DNA of 35,009 bases from an uncultured Silvanigrella sp. (GTDB taxonomy: Bacteria > Bdellovibrionota_B > Oligoflexia > Silvanigrellales > Silvanigrellaceae): positions 1 to 35,009 of the forward strand of contig CAIZJW010000256.1 in assembly GCA_903933385.1 (NCBI GenBank). Reading direction: 5' to 3'. The notes beneath the pieces are model-generated. The model worked only from the letters and a program-made list of their open reading frames with translations. It had not been told where the DNA came from and made no database searches. The translations under genes were made by a program, and so were the position numbers. This document shows, in pieces, positions 1 to 7,678 of the stretch; positions within the stretch are counted from its first letter, which is position 1; every line of letters begins with the position of its first letter.

Positions 1-663
1 GATGACGTCTGATTTTGCATCTGACTTTTTGCCGGTTGGAAGGTACTTGACTGGTGGAAGTAGAAAAAAAGAAATGGCAGCAATAGCAACCATAATAAAT
101 GCCATGATCATATAAATATCTGACCAGGACCAGCCGTTACCTTTAACTGGATCTGCCCAAATGAGCGCAATGCCGCCAGACAAAATCATTGCCACACGGT
201 AACCAAAAACATAGATGGCAGAAGCAAATCCTCGCTCATGGTGCTCCAAAACATCTGTCCGGTAAGCATCAACAACGATATCTTGAGACGCGGAAAACAC
301 AGCAATTGTGACTGCAATCAACGAAAAAAGATGTGTGTTTTGAGATGGGCTAATAGTTGAGAGCACAGCAAGTGCACCAGCTGTCCCCAACTGAGTTGCA
401 ACCAACCATCCTTGGCGTCGTTTGAAGAACGGCAACTCAAAACGATCCATGAGGGGAGCCCACAGGAATTTGAACGTATAGGGCAAGCCCACAAGGGAAA
501 AGAATCCAATTGTCGCAATGTCAACGTTGTCGGTGGCAAGCCAGGCTTGCAACGACGCCGAGGTTAGAGCGAGTGGAAGTCCGCTTGCAAAGCCAAGAAT
601 CAACACAATCGTAAAACGCCAGTACGGATGATCGAGCCACGACTTCACCATCGATTTCTCCAT
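1..663 (-). CDS. ampG: AmpG-family muropeptide MFS permease, 3' end outside window
   Basis: The minus-strand reading frame opens at the ATG at 663 and stays open to the window edge (221 codons), so only the N-terminal half is present. AmpG permeases bring anhydromuropeptides from the periplasm into the cytoplasm for peptidoglycan recycling. Diagnostic stretches are visible: LGFASGLPLALT near residue 20, LPYTFKFLWAPLMDRF near residue 63, and SQDIVVDAYRTD near residue 127. All three are hallmarks of AmpG rather than of generic drug-efflux MFS proteins. At least five hydrophobic helices can be picked out. A -35/-10 pair lies about 30 bp upstream. No beta-lactamase or amidase gene is nearby to suggest a resistance role. 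The Shine-Dalgarno sequence is weak (GAG). Confidence 0.85.
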   Translation of the reverse strand, partial: MEKSMVKSWLDHPYWRFTIVLILGFASGLPLALTSASLQAWLATDNVDIATIGFFSLVGLPYTFKFLWAPLMDRFELPFFKRRQGWLVATQLGTAGALAVLSTISPSQNTHLFSLIAVTIAVFSASQDIVVDAYRTDVLEHHERGFASAIYVFGYRVAMILSGGIALIWADPVKGNGWSWSDIYMIMAFIMVAIAAISFFLLPPVKYLPTGKKSDAKSDVI

Positions 664-694
664 GAACTTTGCTCAATGAGTCTTTGAAGTCTGA

Positions 695-723
695 AGTTTA
701 CGTGAGCATGTAGGTTTGTTCAA
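695..723 (-). promoter_or_regulatory. Sigma70-type promoter for ampG
   Basis: On the minus strand a -35 TTGAAC (718-723) and a -10 TAAACT (695-700) are separated by exactly 17 bp. This gives a start about 25 bases ahead of the ampG ATG. It is the only good match in the ampG/829 divergent gap. Confidence 0.5.
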
Positions 724-828
724 TCAGCAACTGGCAGGCAACGAACATCGATTCATTCCCTCGATAGCCCAATTCTGCTATGCCATGGTGAGAGCCGTAT
801 CGAAACTCTGTCATTGCGAGATACTTAA

Positions 829-1557
829 ATGAACGAACCTGTTTCCGTTTCGTCCGACAACAATCTAAAAAATCAAAATACGTCTATGTTTTTGAACCTC
901 ATTGTTAACGTCTTCCTACCGTCCATTGTCCTAACCAAGCTCAGTGCGCCTGAAAGACTCGGTCCGATGCTGGCTTTTTGGCTTGCACTCTCGCTTCCAA
1001 TCTCGTTTGGGCTTTGGGAGATCGTTCGAAATCGTAAGACCAGTTTTTTTGCAATTTTTGGCCTTCTGAACGTCGCGCTCACAGGCGGCTTAGGCTTGCT
1101 GCAATTAGATGGATACTGGTTTGCAGTGAAGGAGGCAGCATTCCCGCTTATCCTTGGAATAGGAGTCCTCGTTTCTACGAAGACGAAGCTTCCCGTTGTG
1201 CGCGGGCTGCTCCTCAACGAGAATCTGGTCAATCTTCCAAAAATAATGAATCAACTCGATCAATCGGGCCGTCATAAAGACTTCGAGCAACTGATAGGAC
1301 GAGCAACTCTCTTGTTTGCGTGTTCATTCTTTCTCAGCGCACTCCTGAATTTCGGGCTTGCTCGTTTTGTTCTGAAAAGCCCAACAGGAAGCCCAGAATT
1401 CAACGCCGAACTAGGCAAAATGACCGCCCTGAGTTTCCCGGTCATTGCGCTGCCCGTTCTGATCTTTACAGGACTTATTTTTTGGTACCTTTTTGGCGGA
1501 ATCAGTAAGATAACATCACTGAGCAAAGAAGAAATTCTACGAGATCAGAGCAAGTAA
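829..1557 (+). CDS. VC0807-like integral membrane protein
   Basis: A 242-residue membrane protein. About six hydrophobic segments are visible, roughly at residues 20-36, 45-62, 70-90, 97-113, 158-180 and 200-225. The pattern matches what I recall of the VC0807 family: an LTGGLGLLQLD segment, a KEAAFPLILG segment, and a conserved tail with FNAELGKMTALSFPVIALP. The family function is unknown; relatives are sometimes compared with intracellular septation proteins. The ATG at 829 is preceded by a modest GAG-type ribosome site. The gene stands alone: ampG diverges upstream and the DUF6165 gene converges 14 bases downstream. I see no clear terminator in that small gap. Confidence 0.65.
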   Translation: MNEPVSVSSDNNLKNQNTSMFLNLIVNVFLPSIVLTKLSAPERLGPMLAFWLALSLPISFGLWEIVRNRKTSFFAIFGLLNVALTGGLGLLQLDGYWFAVKEAAFPLILGIGVLVSTKTKLPVVRGLLLNENLVNLPKIMNQLDQSGRHKDFEQLIGRATLLFACSFFLSALLNFGLARFVLKSPTGSPEFNAELGKMTALSFPVIALPVLIFTGLIFWYLFGGISKITSLSKEEILRDQSK

Positions 1558-1571
1558 ATCGAACGTAAAAA

Positions 1572-1973
1572 TCAATATGGTTTGTAGCTTTTCTCCTCAG
1601 AAAAAGCCGAACCCATTTCCTTGTTGATTTTTGATTTTACATTAAACCGCTGATCGTTCGTCACATAAACTGCCCGCGCTAATTCAATAAATTTCTGATC
1701 GAATGCTTTAGCTCGCTCTTTATCGCGAATGTCATCCTCAATCACCCATAGAGCTTCGTTAATAGACTTGAGCTCCATGACGAAGGGATGACTTACATTT
1801 ATAGAATTCTTGCCACAGATCTCGATGAGCGCACTGAGCTCTTTTCTAATGTTTACAAGTTTAGCTTGATCTGAAATACGCTCGCTCTTAATTTGAAGGA
1901 TGGTAATTTTATCGAGAAGTTCTCCCACAGACACAGGAACCAAAACCTCAGAATGACTCACTGAAAACCTCAT
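1572..1973 (-). CDS. DUF6165 family protein
   Basis: 133 residues, probably cytosolic and helical. The sequence fits the DUF6165 pattern as I remember it: an N-terminal PVSVGELLDKITILQIKSE, a central INEALWVIEDDIRDKER, and a C-terminal FIELARAVYVTNDQR followed by GSAFSEEKSY. The family has no established activity. Members are often found near LPS or glycosyltransferase genes, but here the gene lies 35 bases downstream of the oligopeptide-type ABC permease genes on the same strand. It may therefore be the last gene of that transcript. The start is the ATG at 1973, which places the conserved core a few residues in. No key feature is missing. Confidence 0.75.
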   Translation of the reverse strand: MRFSVSHSEVLVPVSVGELLDKITILQIKSERISDQAKLVNIRKELSALIEICGKNSINVSHPFVMELKSINEALWVIEDDIRDKERAKAFDQKFIELARAVYVTNDQRFNVKSKINKEMGSAFSEEKSYKPY

Positions 1974-2008
1974 AAAAGTGACGATAAATTCAGGAAAAAA
2001 GTATCAAT

Positions 2009-2866
2009 TTATAATGATTTTGCTTTCGGATCGAGGGCCAATCGGAGAGATTCAGCCAAGAAATTCAGCGACAGAACCACACTCAGAAGTGCCAACGATG
2101 GAAAAATAGCCAGATGCGGTGATTCAAGCAAGTAGGAACGCGCCTCACTCAGGAGAGTTCCCCAAGAAACGTAGCCCTCACCCAACCCGAGTCCAAGAAA
2201 ACTGAGCCCGGCTTCAGCCAATATCACTCCAGCAAGAGCAAATGTGGACTGGATTAGGATAGGTGCTGCTGCATGAGGGAGAAGATGCCGCACAATGATG
2301 CGCCATTGCCCTGCCCCCATTGCGCGGGCAGCTTCCACAAATTCGCGTCGGTTCAACGAGCGAAACTCACCTCGAATGACCTTGGCAGACCCAATCCATC
2401 CCCCCAGACTGAGCGCCAAGACGGTGTTGAAAAGCCCACCCCCCATGAAGAACGTGAGTGTAATTGGCAGTACGAGGGGTGGAAAGGAAAGCAAAATGTC
2501 CATGGCCCTTGAGATGACAAGATCTATCCAACCCCTGTTCAGGGCCGCAAAGGCTGCCAAGGGTATGCCAACCAAAAGACAAAGTGCCACAGTGGTCAGC
2601 CCCACCAGAATGGAAGTGTGAGCACCATTGAGTATTTGCAAAAACACACTCGCACCGACCGAATCATATCCAAACCACCCGAGCGGCTCAGTCAAAACGA
2701 AATTGGGTGGCAAACGAGTTTTGGGTAAGTTGATCTCAATCTCTCGCCAGTCATCCGAAAATTGTGGCAAAAGAGAAAGAATGAGCCACGTCAGGAGCAC
2801 AATCGAACTCAACTGAGTTGAAAGATCGCGAAGTAGAATTTTTTTTACAAGTTGTGATTTATTCAT
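2009..2866 (-). CDS. Peptide/nickel-type ABC transporter permease, DppC/OppC class
   Basis: 285 residues with about five to six membrane spans. It is one of two inner-membrane channel subunits of a binding-protein-dependent importer. The cytoplasmic EAA coupling loop that docks on the ATPase is clear: REFVEAARAMGAGQWRIIVR followed by HLLPHAAAPI at roughly residues 177-203. The final third carries the family's LAEAGLSFLGLG motif followed by WGTLLSEAR. The start overlaps the end of the DppB-like gene by four bases (ATGA), so the two are translationally coupled. Length is normal for the family (about 280-300). The transported substrate cannot be told from sequence. Confidence 0.9.
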   Translation of the reverse strand: MNKSQLVKKILLRDLSTQLSSIVLLTWLILSLLPQFSDDWREIEINLPKTRLPPNFVLTEPLGWFGYDSVGASVFLQILNGAHTSILVGLTTVALCLLVGIPLAAFAALNRGWIDLVISRAMDILLSFPPLVLPITLTFFMGGGLFNTVLALSLGGWIGSAKVIRGEFRSLNRREFVEAARAMGAGQWRIIVRHLLPHAAAPILIQSTFALAGVILAEAGLSFLGLGLGEGYVSWGTLLSEARSYLLESPHLAIFPSLALLSVVLSLNFLAESLRLALDPKAKSL

Positions 2867-3783
2867 GAGCCACCCAACCGGGGGTCAACACATTGGTGCA
2901 CTGCATCCACGAGCGCAGCAGCACAAACATGGACAATTGCTAAAAGAACAACGCATCCTGAAAGGAGATTATAATCACGTTGTCCTATGGCCTCCATCAT
3001 CAAGGAACCCAAGCCTGGCCAGGTAAAAACCTGTTCAGTGATGATAGCCCCACCTAACAAACTGCCCATCTGAAGACCAAGAACCGTGATAGAGGGCAAC
3101 AGTGCATTTTTCAACGCATGCGCCATGAATACCCTGGTGCGACTGAGGCCTTTACTATTTGCAGTTCGAATATAGTCCTCGTTGAGCACCTCAAGGAGAC
3201 TTGCACGCAACATGCGCCCCGTTATTGCAGCCAAAGTTATTCCCAGTGCGACCGATGGCAAGACAAGAGACTTCCAACCTTGGCTTCCCGTGAGTGGCAA
3301 CAGATCGAGCCAGACCGAAAAAAACCAAAGAAGTGCTGTGCCAGAAATAAATGACGGGGCAGAGATAAACAGCAGTGAAAATACTGCCAGCCACTTATCG
3401 GTTTTGCTTCCAGCCTTCAAGGCACCCACAACTCCGAAGAGAAATGCGCAGCAAAGCGAGACTGAAAAGGCCGATCCAGCCAAGCGAATCGTTTGTAAAA
3501 ATCGCTCGGCCATGAGTGGCCACACAGGACGTCCATCCATCCAACGCGTCCCAAAATCGCCGCGCACCAAATTCCAAATGTAAGCGAAGTATTGCTCCGA
3601 AAGAGACTTGTTGAAGCCATGCGTAGCCAGCCACCGCTGCTTGTCGGAATGCAGAGCTTCGGGTCCAAGGACAGCATCCACAGGGCTCCCTGGAAGCAAT
3701 CTTTGCAGAAAAAAAACGATTGAGACAACGGAAAATGTCACAAATATAAGGCGCGCAAGAAAGCCTATCCAACTGCGCGACAT
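2863..3783 (-). CDS. Peptide/nickel-type ABC transporter permease, DppB/OppB class
   Basis: 306 residues. The first helix (near residues 8-27) and the following LLPGSPVDAVLG segment are typical of DppB/OppB. The EAA coupling loop reads EDYIRTANSKGLSRTRVFMA then HALKNALLP, near residues 200-230. The C-terminal part has the usual GAIITEQVFTWPGLGSLM segment. It pairs with the DppC-like permease whose start overlaps its stop. It begins four bases after the stop of the substrate-binding protein gene. Gene order is binding protein, permease B, permease C; the two ATPase genes that usually follow are absent. The transporter must therefore borrow ATPases encoded elsewhere. Confidence 0.9.
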   Translation of the reverse strand: MSRSWIGFLARLIFVTFSVVSIVFFLQRLLPGSPVDAVLGPEALHSDKQRWLATHGFNKSLSEQYFAYIWNLVRGDFGTRWMDGRPVWPLMAERFLQTIRLAGSAFSVSLCCAFLFGVVGALKAGSKTDKWLAVFSLLFISAPSFISGTALLWFFSVWLDLLPLTGSQGWKSLVLPSVALGITLAAITGRMLRASLLEVLNEDYIRTANSKGLSRTRVFMAHALKNALLPSITVLGLQMGSLLGGAIITEQVFTWPGLGSLMMEAIGQRDYNLLSGCVVLLAIVHVCAAALVDAVHQCVDPRLGGS

Positions 3784-3787
3784 TGAA

Positions 3788-5386
3788 TTACCTCTGGTTC
3801 ATGTTTGTCAAAGATGTATATCGGCCATCAGGATAAATTCGAAATCCAGAGAATTTCTTATTCACTATAGCATGCCCTGTGCGATGCCACAGAAAAATAT
3901 AAGGCAGGTCGGAAGCAATGAGCGATTGAGCACTTTGGTAAAGCGCTCGACGGGTCTCGAACACTGTTTCGACTTTTGCCTTGTCGAGAAGTTCATCTAA
4001 TTTAGCATTAGAATAGAATCCTCTATTGCCTCCCAAAGGAGGGACGCGTTTTGAATGAAAAACGAAATGAAGATGGTCGCCGTCTTTATATCCCGTCCAT
4101 GGCGCTATCCATGCCTGAACATTCCCATCGTTCAAATGTTTCATAAACGTGTTGAACTCAAGAACTTCCACGCTCACCTTCAGACCCACCTTTTTGAGCT
4201 GTCCAGCAATTGCCTTCGCAACCGCAATTCTCTCGCGGTTTAAAGGAACCTTTATGCTAAAAGAAGCCCTTGTTTTTGGCCCAGAACTTCCATCTGGATC
4301 GTTTAAACCAGCAGCATCGAGAAGTGTCTCTGCCTCCCGCAAATTAAATTCTGCAGGGAATTTATTCTCATAGTGAAATGGGTTTCCGGGCGGAAACATC
4401 GAATTGGCTTCCTGCCCCAAGCCTTGCAAAGTAAATTTCAGAATTTCACTCCGATTCATTGCGAGTGCAATGGCACGCCTCACACGAACATCTTTGAAAG
4501 TTTTGTTTTTAAGATTGAATGCAAGAAACGCTGTGGAGTCAGCAGTTCGTAATTGCACGTCAAAATCGCCGGATCGTTGATTTTTAAATTCCACAACCTT
4601 GTCGGTGTCGAGACTGTTCTGAATTAAATCAACTTCACCTTTGAGCAAGGCTGCATACCGTGTGTTGCTATCAACGAAGATCTTGAAGATGACTTTCTCC
4701 ATTGCGGGAAGCTCACCCCCAAATGGCGCTCCGGTGTATTTTTCATTTCTTTGAAGAATCCACTCATCATCTTTTGCTTTCGCCAAAACAAACGGACCAG
4801 ATTCGTAACCCTGCCCGATGAGATCGTCGGCCGCGCGAGACAATGCCTCACGGGGAAGAATTCCGACAACTAAGTTAGAAACCAAGGAGGTGTCCGGCTC
4901 CGAGAGGCTAATACGAACCTCGCGCTTTGAGATTCTTTCAACAGTCCTGATTCGCTCATAGGTTCCCCGGCGCGGACTCGGAGGAAGGCCCGGTAGTCCT
5001 GTCCGGATGAAGTTGTAGGTCGCGGCCACGTCCTGCGCATCAACTTCTCGGCCATTGGCGAATCGGATACCATCGCGAATTTTTATCAGGACAGTGAGCG
5101 GGTCCATGATCTTCACCGTCTCGGCGAGAATCTCCTGGGGAACCCCAGACTCCGAGAAGCCAATCAAGGGTAAGAAGAGGAGTGGCTCCAGGTATTGACT
5201 GTTAGCGTCGGTGGCCACAAACCTGGGGTCGACGGACCTCGGCCGAGTTTCGAATGCTACATGCAATGCAGCACCTGATGTTTTGGGAGTCGCCCAGGCA
5301 TTTCGTGGAGCAGAGATAGCAGCAATTGCACCCACCAGCAGAGCAAACCTCTGCTCCGCTCTCCTCAACCATCTGAAATCAATCAT
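3788..5386 (-). CDS. Extracellular solute-binding protein, family 5 (peptide/nickel type)
   Basis: About 532 residues, the usual size for OppA/DppA-like periplasmic receptors. An N-terminal signal peptide is visible: positively charged start (LRRAEQR), hydrophobic core ALLVGAIAAIS, and likely cleavage after AWA. Family-5 traits include FETRPRSVDPR at the mature N-terminus, IRDGIRFANGREVDAQDVAA near residue 105, RRAIALAMNRSEI near residue 305 and YIFLWHRTGHAIV near the end. The ATG at 5386 is preferred because it leaves a compact signal peptide; a GTG at 5401 would add five residues. A GGGGGAG lies only three bases before this ATG, which leaves the start somewhat open. It heads the importer operon. 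Substrate unknown, probably a peptide. Confidence 0.88.
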   Translation of the reverse strand: MIDFRWLRRAEQRFALLVGAIAAISAPRNAWATPKTSGAALHVAFETRPRSVDPRFVATDANSQYLEPLLFLPLIGFSESGVPQEILAETVKIMDPLTVLIKIRDGIRFANGREVDAQDVAATYNFIRTGLPGLPPSPRRGTYERIRTVERISKREVRISLSEPDTSLVSNLVVGILPREALSRAADDLIGQGYESGPFVLAKAKDDEWILQRNEKYTGAPFGGELPAMEKVIFKIFVDSNTRYAALLKGEVDLIQNSLDTDKVVEFKNQRSGDFDVQLRTADSTAFLAFNLKNKTFKDVRVRRAIALAMNRSEILKFTLQGLGQEANSMFPPGNPFHYENKFPAEFNLREAETLLDAAGLNDPDGSSGPKTRASFSIKVPLNRERIAVAKAIAGQLKKVGLKVSVEVLEFNTFMKHLNDGNVQAWIAPWTGYKDGDHLHFVFHSKRVPPLGGNRGFYSNAKLDELLDKAKVETVFETRRALYQSAQSLIASDLPYIFLWHRTGHAIVNKKFSGFRIYPDGRYTSLTNMNQR

Positions 5387-5500
5387 AGACTCCCCCGACA
5401 CTCAGAATGGGAGTGTACTCCTTTCACGAGTCCGTATGAACGCCAGAAGCGTCACAAGCCCCCCGCAGGGTCTTTGCACCTGTAAATTGGCAGACCACGG

Positions 5501-5529
5501 TTGACGCAGCTCACTGCCTTGGTTAGAAG
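5501..5529 (+). promoter_or_regulatory. Sigma70-type promoter for rpoZ transcript
   Basis: TTGACG (5501-5506) and TAGAAG (5524-5529) are separated by 17 bp, with the rpoZ ATG about 40 bases further on. The -35 is strong and the -10 is moderate. It would drive rpoZ, the unknown exported gene and metG. Confidence 0.5.
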
Positions 5530-5567
5530 GCTTCTCTTGGCGCAATTCTTTAAGAGGTAATTGAGAC

Positions 5568-5813
5568 ATGGCACGTATTTCCATCCAAGACTGTCTCGAC
5601 AGAATCCCAAACCGCTTTGCCGTGGTCATGCTGGCGGCTCGCCGCATGCGTCAGCTCCAAAAAGGAAGCGACCCACTGGTAGAGTGCAGAAACAAGGAAG
5701 CCGTGACTGCGTTGCGCGAGATTGCAGCGGGCCTTGTGGGAATCCATGAAATGGAAAACATTCCTGGCTTGTCTGAAAACATCGAACGCCAAGCTAAACG
5801 CTACAAAGACTGA
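5568..5813 (+). CDS. rpoZ: RNA polymerase omega subunit
   Basis: 81 residues. Omega binds the beta-prime subunit and helps RNA polymerase assembly; in many Proteobacteria it also contributes to ppGpp binding. The N-terminal MARISIQDCLDRIPNRFAVV, the following ARRMRQLQKG and the later NKEAVTALREIAAGLV are the classic conserved blocks. An AAGAGG ten bases before the ATG supports the start. Unlike the common gmk-rpoZ-spoT arrangement, here it is followed by an unrecognised exported protein and metG. Confidence 0.93.
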   Translation: MARISIQDCLDRIPNRFAVVMLAARRMRQLQKGSDPLVECRNKEAVTALREIAAGLVGIHEMENIPGLSENIERQAKRYKD

Positions 5814-5861
5814 GTGGTCGTTCGGCTGTCTGTCATGCAATTTTTCCGAGAAACAAAAACC

Positions 5862-7670
5862 ATGACTCTCCGAGCCTTGGGCGCTGCCACACTGGCCGTG
5901 CCATTTCTATTTATTTGTTCGCACCTAGCTCAAGCATCGTCCTTAGACAAAGAAGCCTCAGCGACTCCGGCAGAGTTCGCGGCTTCGTTGCGTTGGGGGC
6001 GACAAGGCCCCGATTCCGAATCAATGGAAATCACCACAGCTCTGAGCACCATTTTTCAGCAACAAGCCAACGACATTAACTTTTCTAAACGTGGACTCAC
6101 AAGCCTCCTCGAGCAGGGTTTACCGCGTCAGCTCGGACGTCTTTTTCCGTTTCGGCGGATGCATCAGGTGCCTGCTCAATTCTTTTTTGAAAATTTTGCA
6201 CCTGTTGCTTTTCTCGTTGGAGAACTCAACACACGAGTTCCTCCGATTCTTGCTGAAACCGACACGGCAGAGTGGCTTGAACTAAAAAGCAGAGATCCTA
6301 TCCCCCCTGCGCGCGAACTGAATCCTCCGCTTCCAGTTGCACAAGGACTGCGAACTTTGTCCCTGCAAAATCCCTGGGCAAGCGAGATATTTTCCGCTGC
6401 ATGGAGCAATTATTTTGAATCAGCGGCAGCCATAGTCGAAAATGGAGGCCTCAATTGTTTGCGAAAGTCCCTGAAGAAAAATGATGTTGGAAGTCAGACA
6501 TTGCCGGCCCATTTTCGTTGCAGCACTCCTCTGCAAGCGCTTTCAAAAGACAATGGAATTCCAAAACTACTTCCGAGAAAATTGGGACCTTTGACGGTAC
6601 CCCAAAACAACACGGCTCCGACTTCTGCAGTGCAACCCACGTGTATTCCTATGGGCCGCATGAACATGCAAGCACTCGAATTGCTCGGCGACGAAAAGGC
6701 CGGCCACTGCTTGCTCTGGCGCGCTTCAAAAGACGAAAGGTTTCAGCAGAGATCGTTCTCCTCGAAGCTTATTTGCCTGAATGCACGACATAAGAGTTTT
6801 CAGCGCACGCGTTTCAATTCGGTTGTCGCAGTGCTGCCCTCCAGCCGTCCTGATGCGCTTCATATTCTGGAATCCGAAGATGGCCTCATCACCGCTCATC
6901 GCTTGAGTCTTGCAACATTGAGCATTGGTAAAGAAGAGATAACCACCAATTCCGGACAAAATTTACGCAACGCAACTTTTCCACAAAACCGAAACGGGCT
7001 TTACGCGTGTCAGCAACCATCGGCACCCAGTGCACAGCCCTTTCCAAGCACAGAGACTCTCGGTGCGAACGTGGAATGGGTGTACCTCGACGACTCTGTT
7101 TATTCTGGTTTGAGAGCGGTCCGCCCCGAAACTGATGTTGCTTGGCGTCTCAAAGAAACCTCCGACTCATCCATCGACGTTGAGAGATTGAATTGGTCGC
7201 AGCTTTCGTATGACCACCCCTCAATCACGGCCGATCGCACATTTGCCTGCTCCGCAGCGCGTGATATTGATGCGAAATGTGGAATACGAGTTCTTCAAAC
7301 TGCGTTGCAGATCTCTGAAGAATGGCTTTCCGGAGAATTTGATCGCAGCGAATTCCCAATCCAAGTCCAATTGAGCGCAACCCTTCTCGTTGCTCAAGCG
7401 CTTGAGAAAACCATGCTCACGCTCCCTGAGTGGGCATTGCGAGAAGAAACCGAAACACTCCTTGGATTCTTTCGGAAAAAATCGCAGGCTCTTTCGGAAA
7501 ACCGCGCATTTGCGGGCAATGCACCGAGAATCGAACGCAACGGAAAAGCTATTCCCACAGCGCGACGCTACTTGGACATTCCGCGTGATTCACAGGAATA
7601 TCTCACCATCAAAAATTCAATTTCTTCGGCAGGCGACTTCTGGGCATTGCTCAAGCAGAAGCCTCTTTGA
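5862..7670 (+). CDS. Unknown exported protein, about 600 residues
   Basis: I do not recognise this protein. The ATG at 5862 gives a good signal peptide (MTLR, then a hydrophobic core, then LAQA before SS), so the product is predicted to cross the inner membrane. The reading frame is open from a GTG at 5814, directly after the rpoZ stop, and an ATG at 5835 is also possible. There is no lipobox and no later membrane span. The mature part (about 575 residues) contains scattered cysteines (for example near residues 186, 207, 245, 266 and 387) that could form disulfides. It has no repeat or catalytic motif I can name. The C-terminal third is helical and charged. It sits between rpoZ and metG, eight bases before metG, so it is probably cotranscribed with them. 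Confidence 0.8.
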   Translation: MTLRALGAATLAVPFLFICSHLAQASSLDKEASATPAEFAASLRWGRQGPDSESMEITTALSTIFQQQANDINFSKRGLTSLLEQGLPRQLGRLFPFRRMHQVPAQFFFENFAPVAFLVGELNTRVPPILAETDTAEWLELKSRDPIPPARELNPPLPVAQGLRTLSLQNPWASEIFSAAWSNYFESAAAIVENGGLNCLRKSLKKNDVGSQTLPAHFRCSTPLQALSKDNGIPKLLPRKLGPLTVPQNNTAPTSAVQPTCIPMGRMNMQALELLGDEKAGHCLLWRASKDERFQQRSFSSKLICLNARHKSFQRTRFNSVVAVLPSSRPDALHILESEDGLITAHRLSLATLSIGKEEITTNSGQNLRNATFPQNRNGLYACQQPSAPSAQPFPSTETLGANVEWVYLDDSVYSGLRAVRPETDVAWRLKETSDSSIDVERLNWSQLSYDHPSITADRTFACSAARDIDAKCGIRVLQTALQISEEWLSGEFDRSEFPIQVQLSATLLVAQALEKTMLTLPEWALREETETLLGFFRKKSQALSENRAFAGNAPRIERNGKAIPTARRYLDIPRDSQEYLTIKNSISSAGDFWALLKQKPL

Positions 7671-7678
7671 GGTCAATC

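Noticed and set aside
5410-5421. GGAGT-GT-ACTCC near-palindrome before the binding-protein gene as an operator
   Set aside because: Arms are only five bases, the centre is not symmetric and no second copy is seen; it also overlaps the region just upstream of the start codon.
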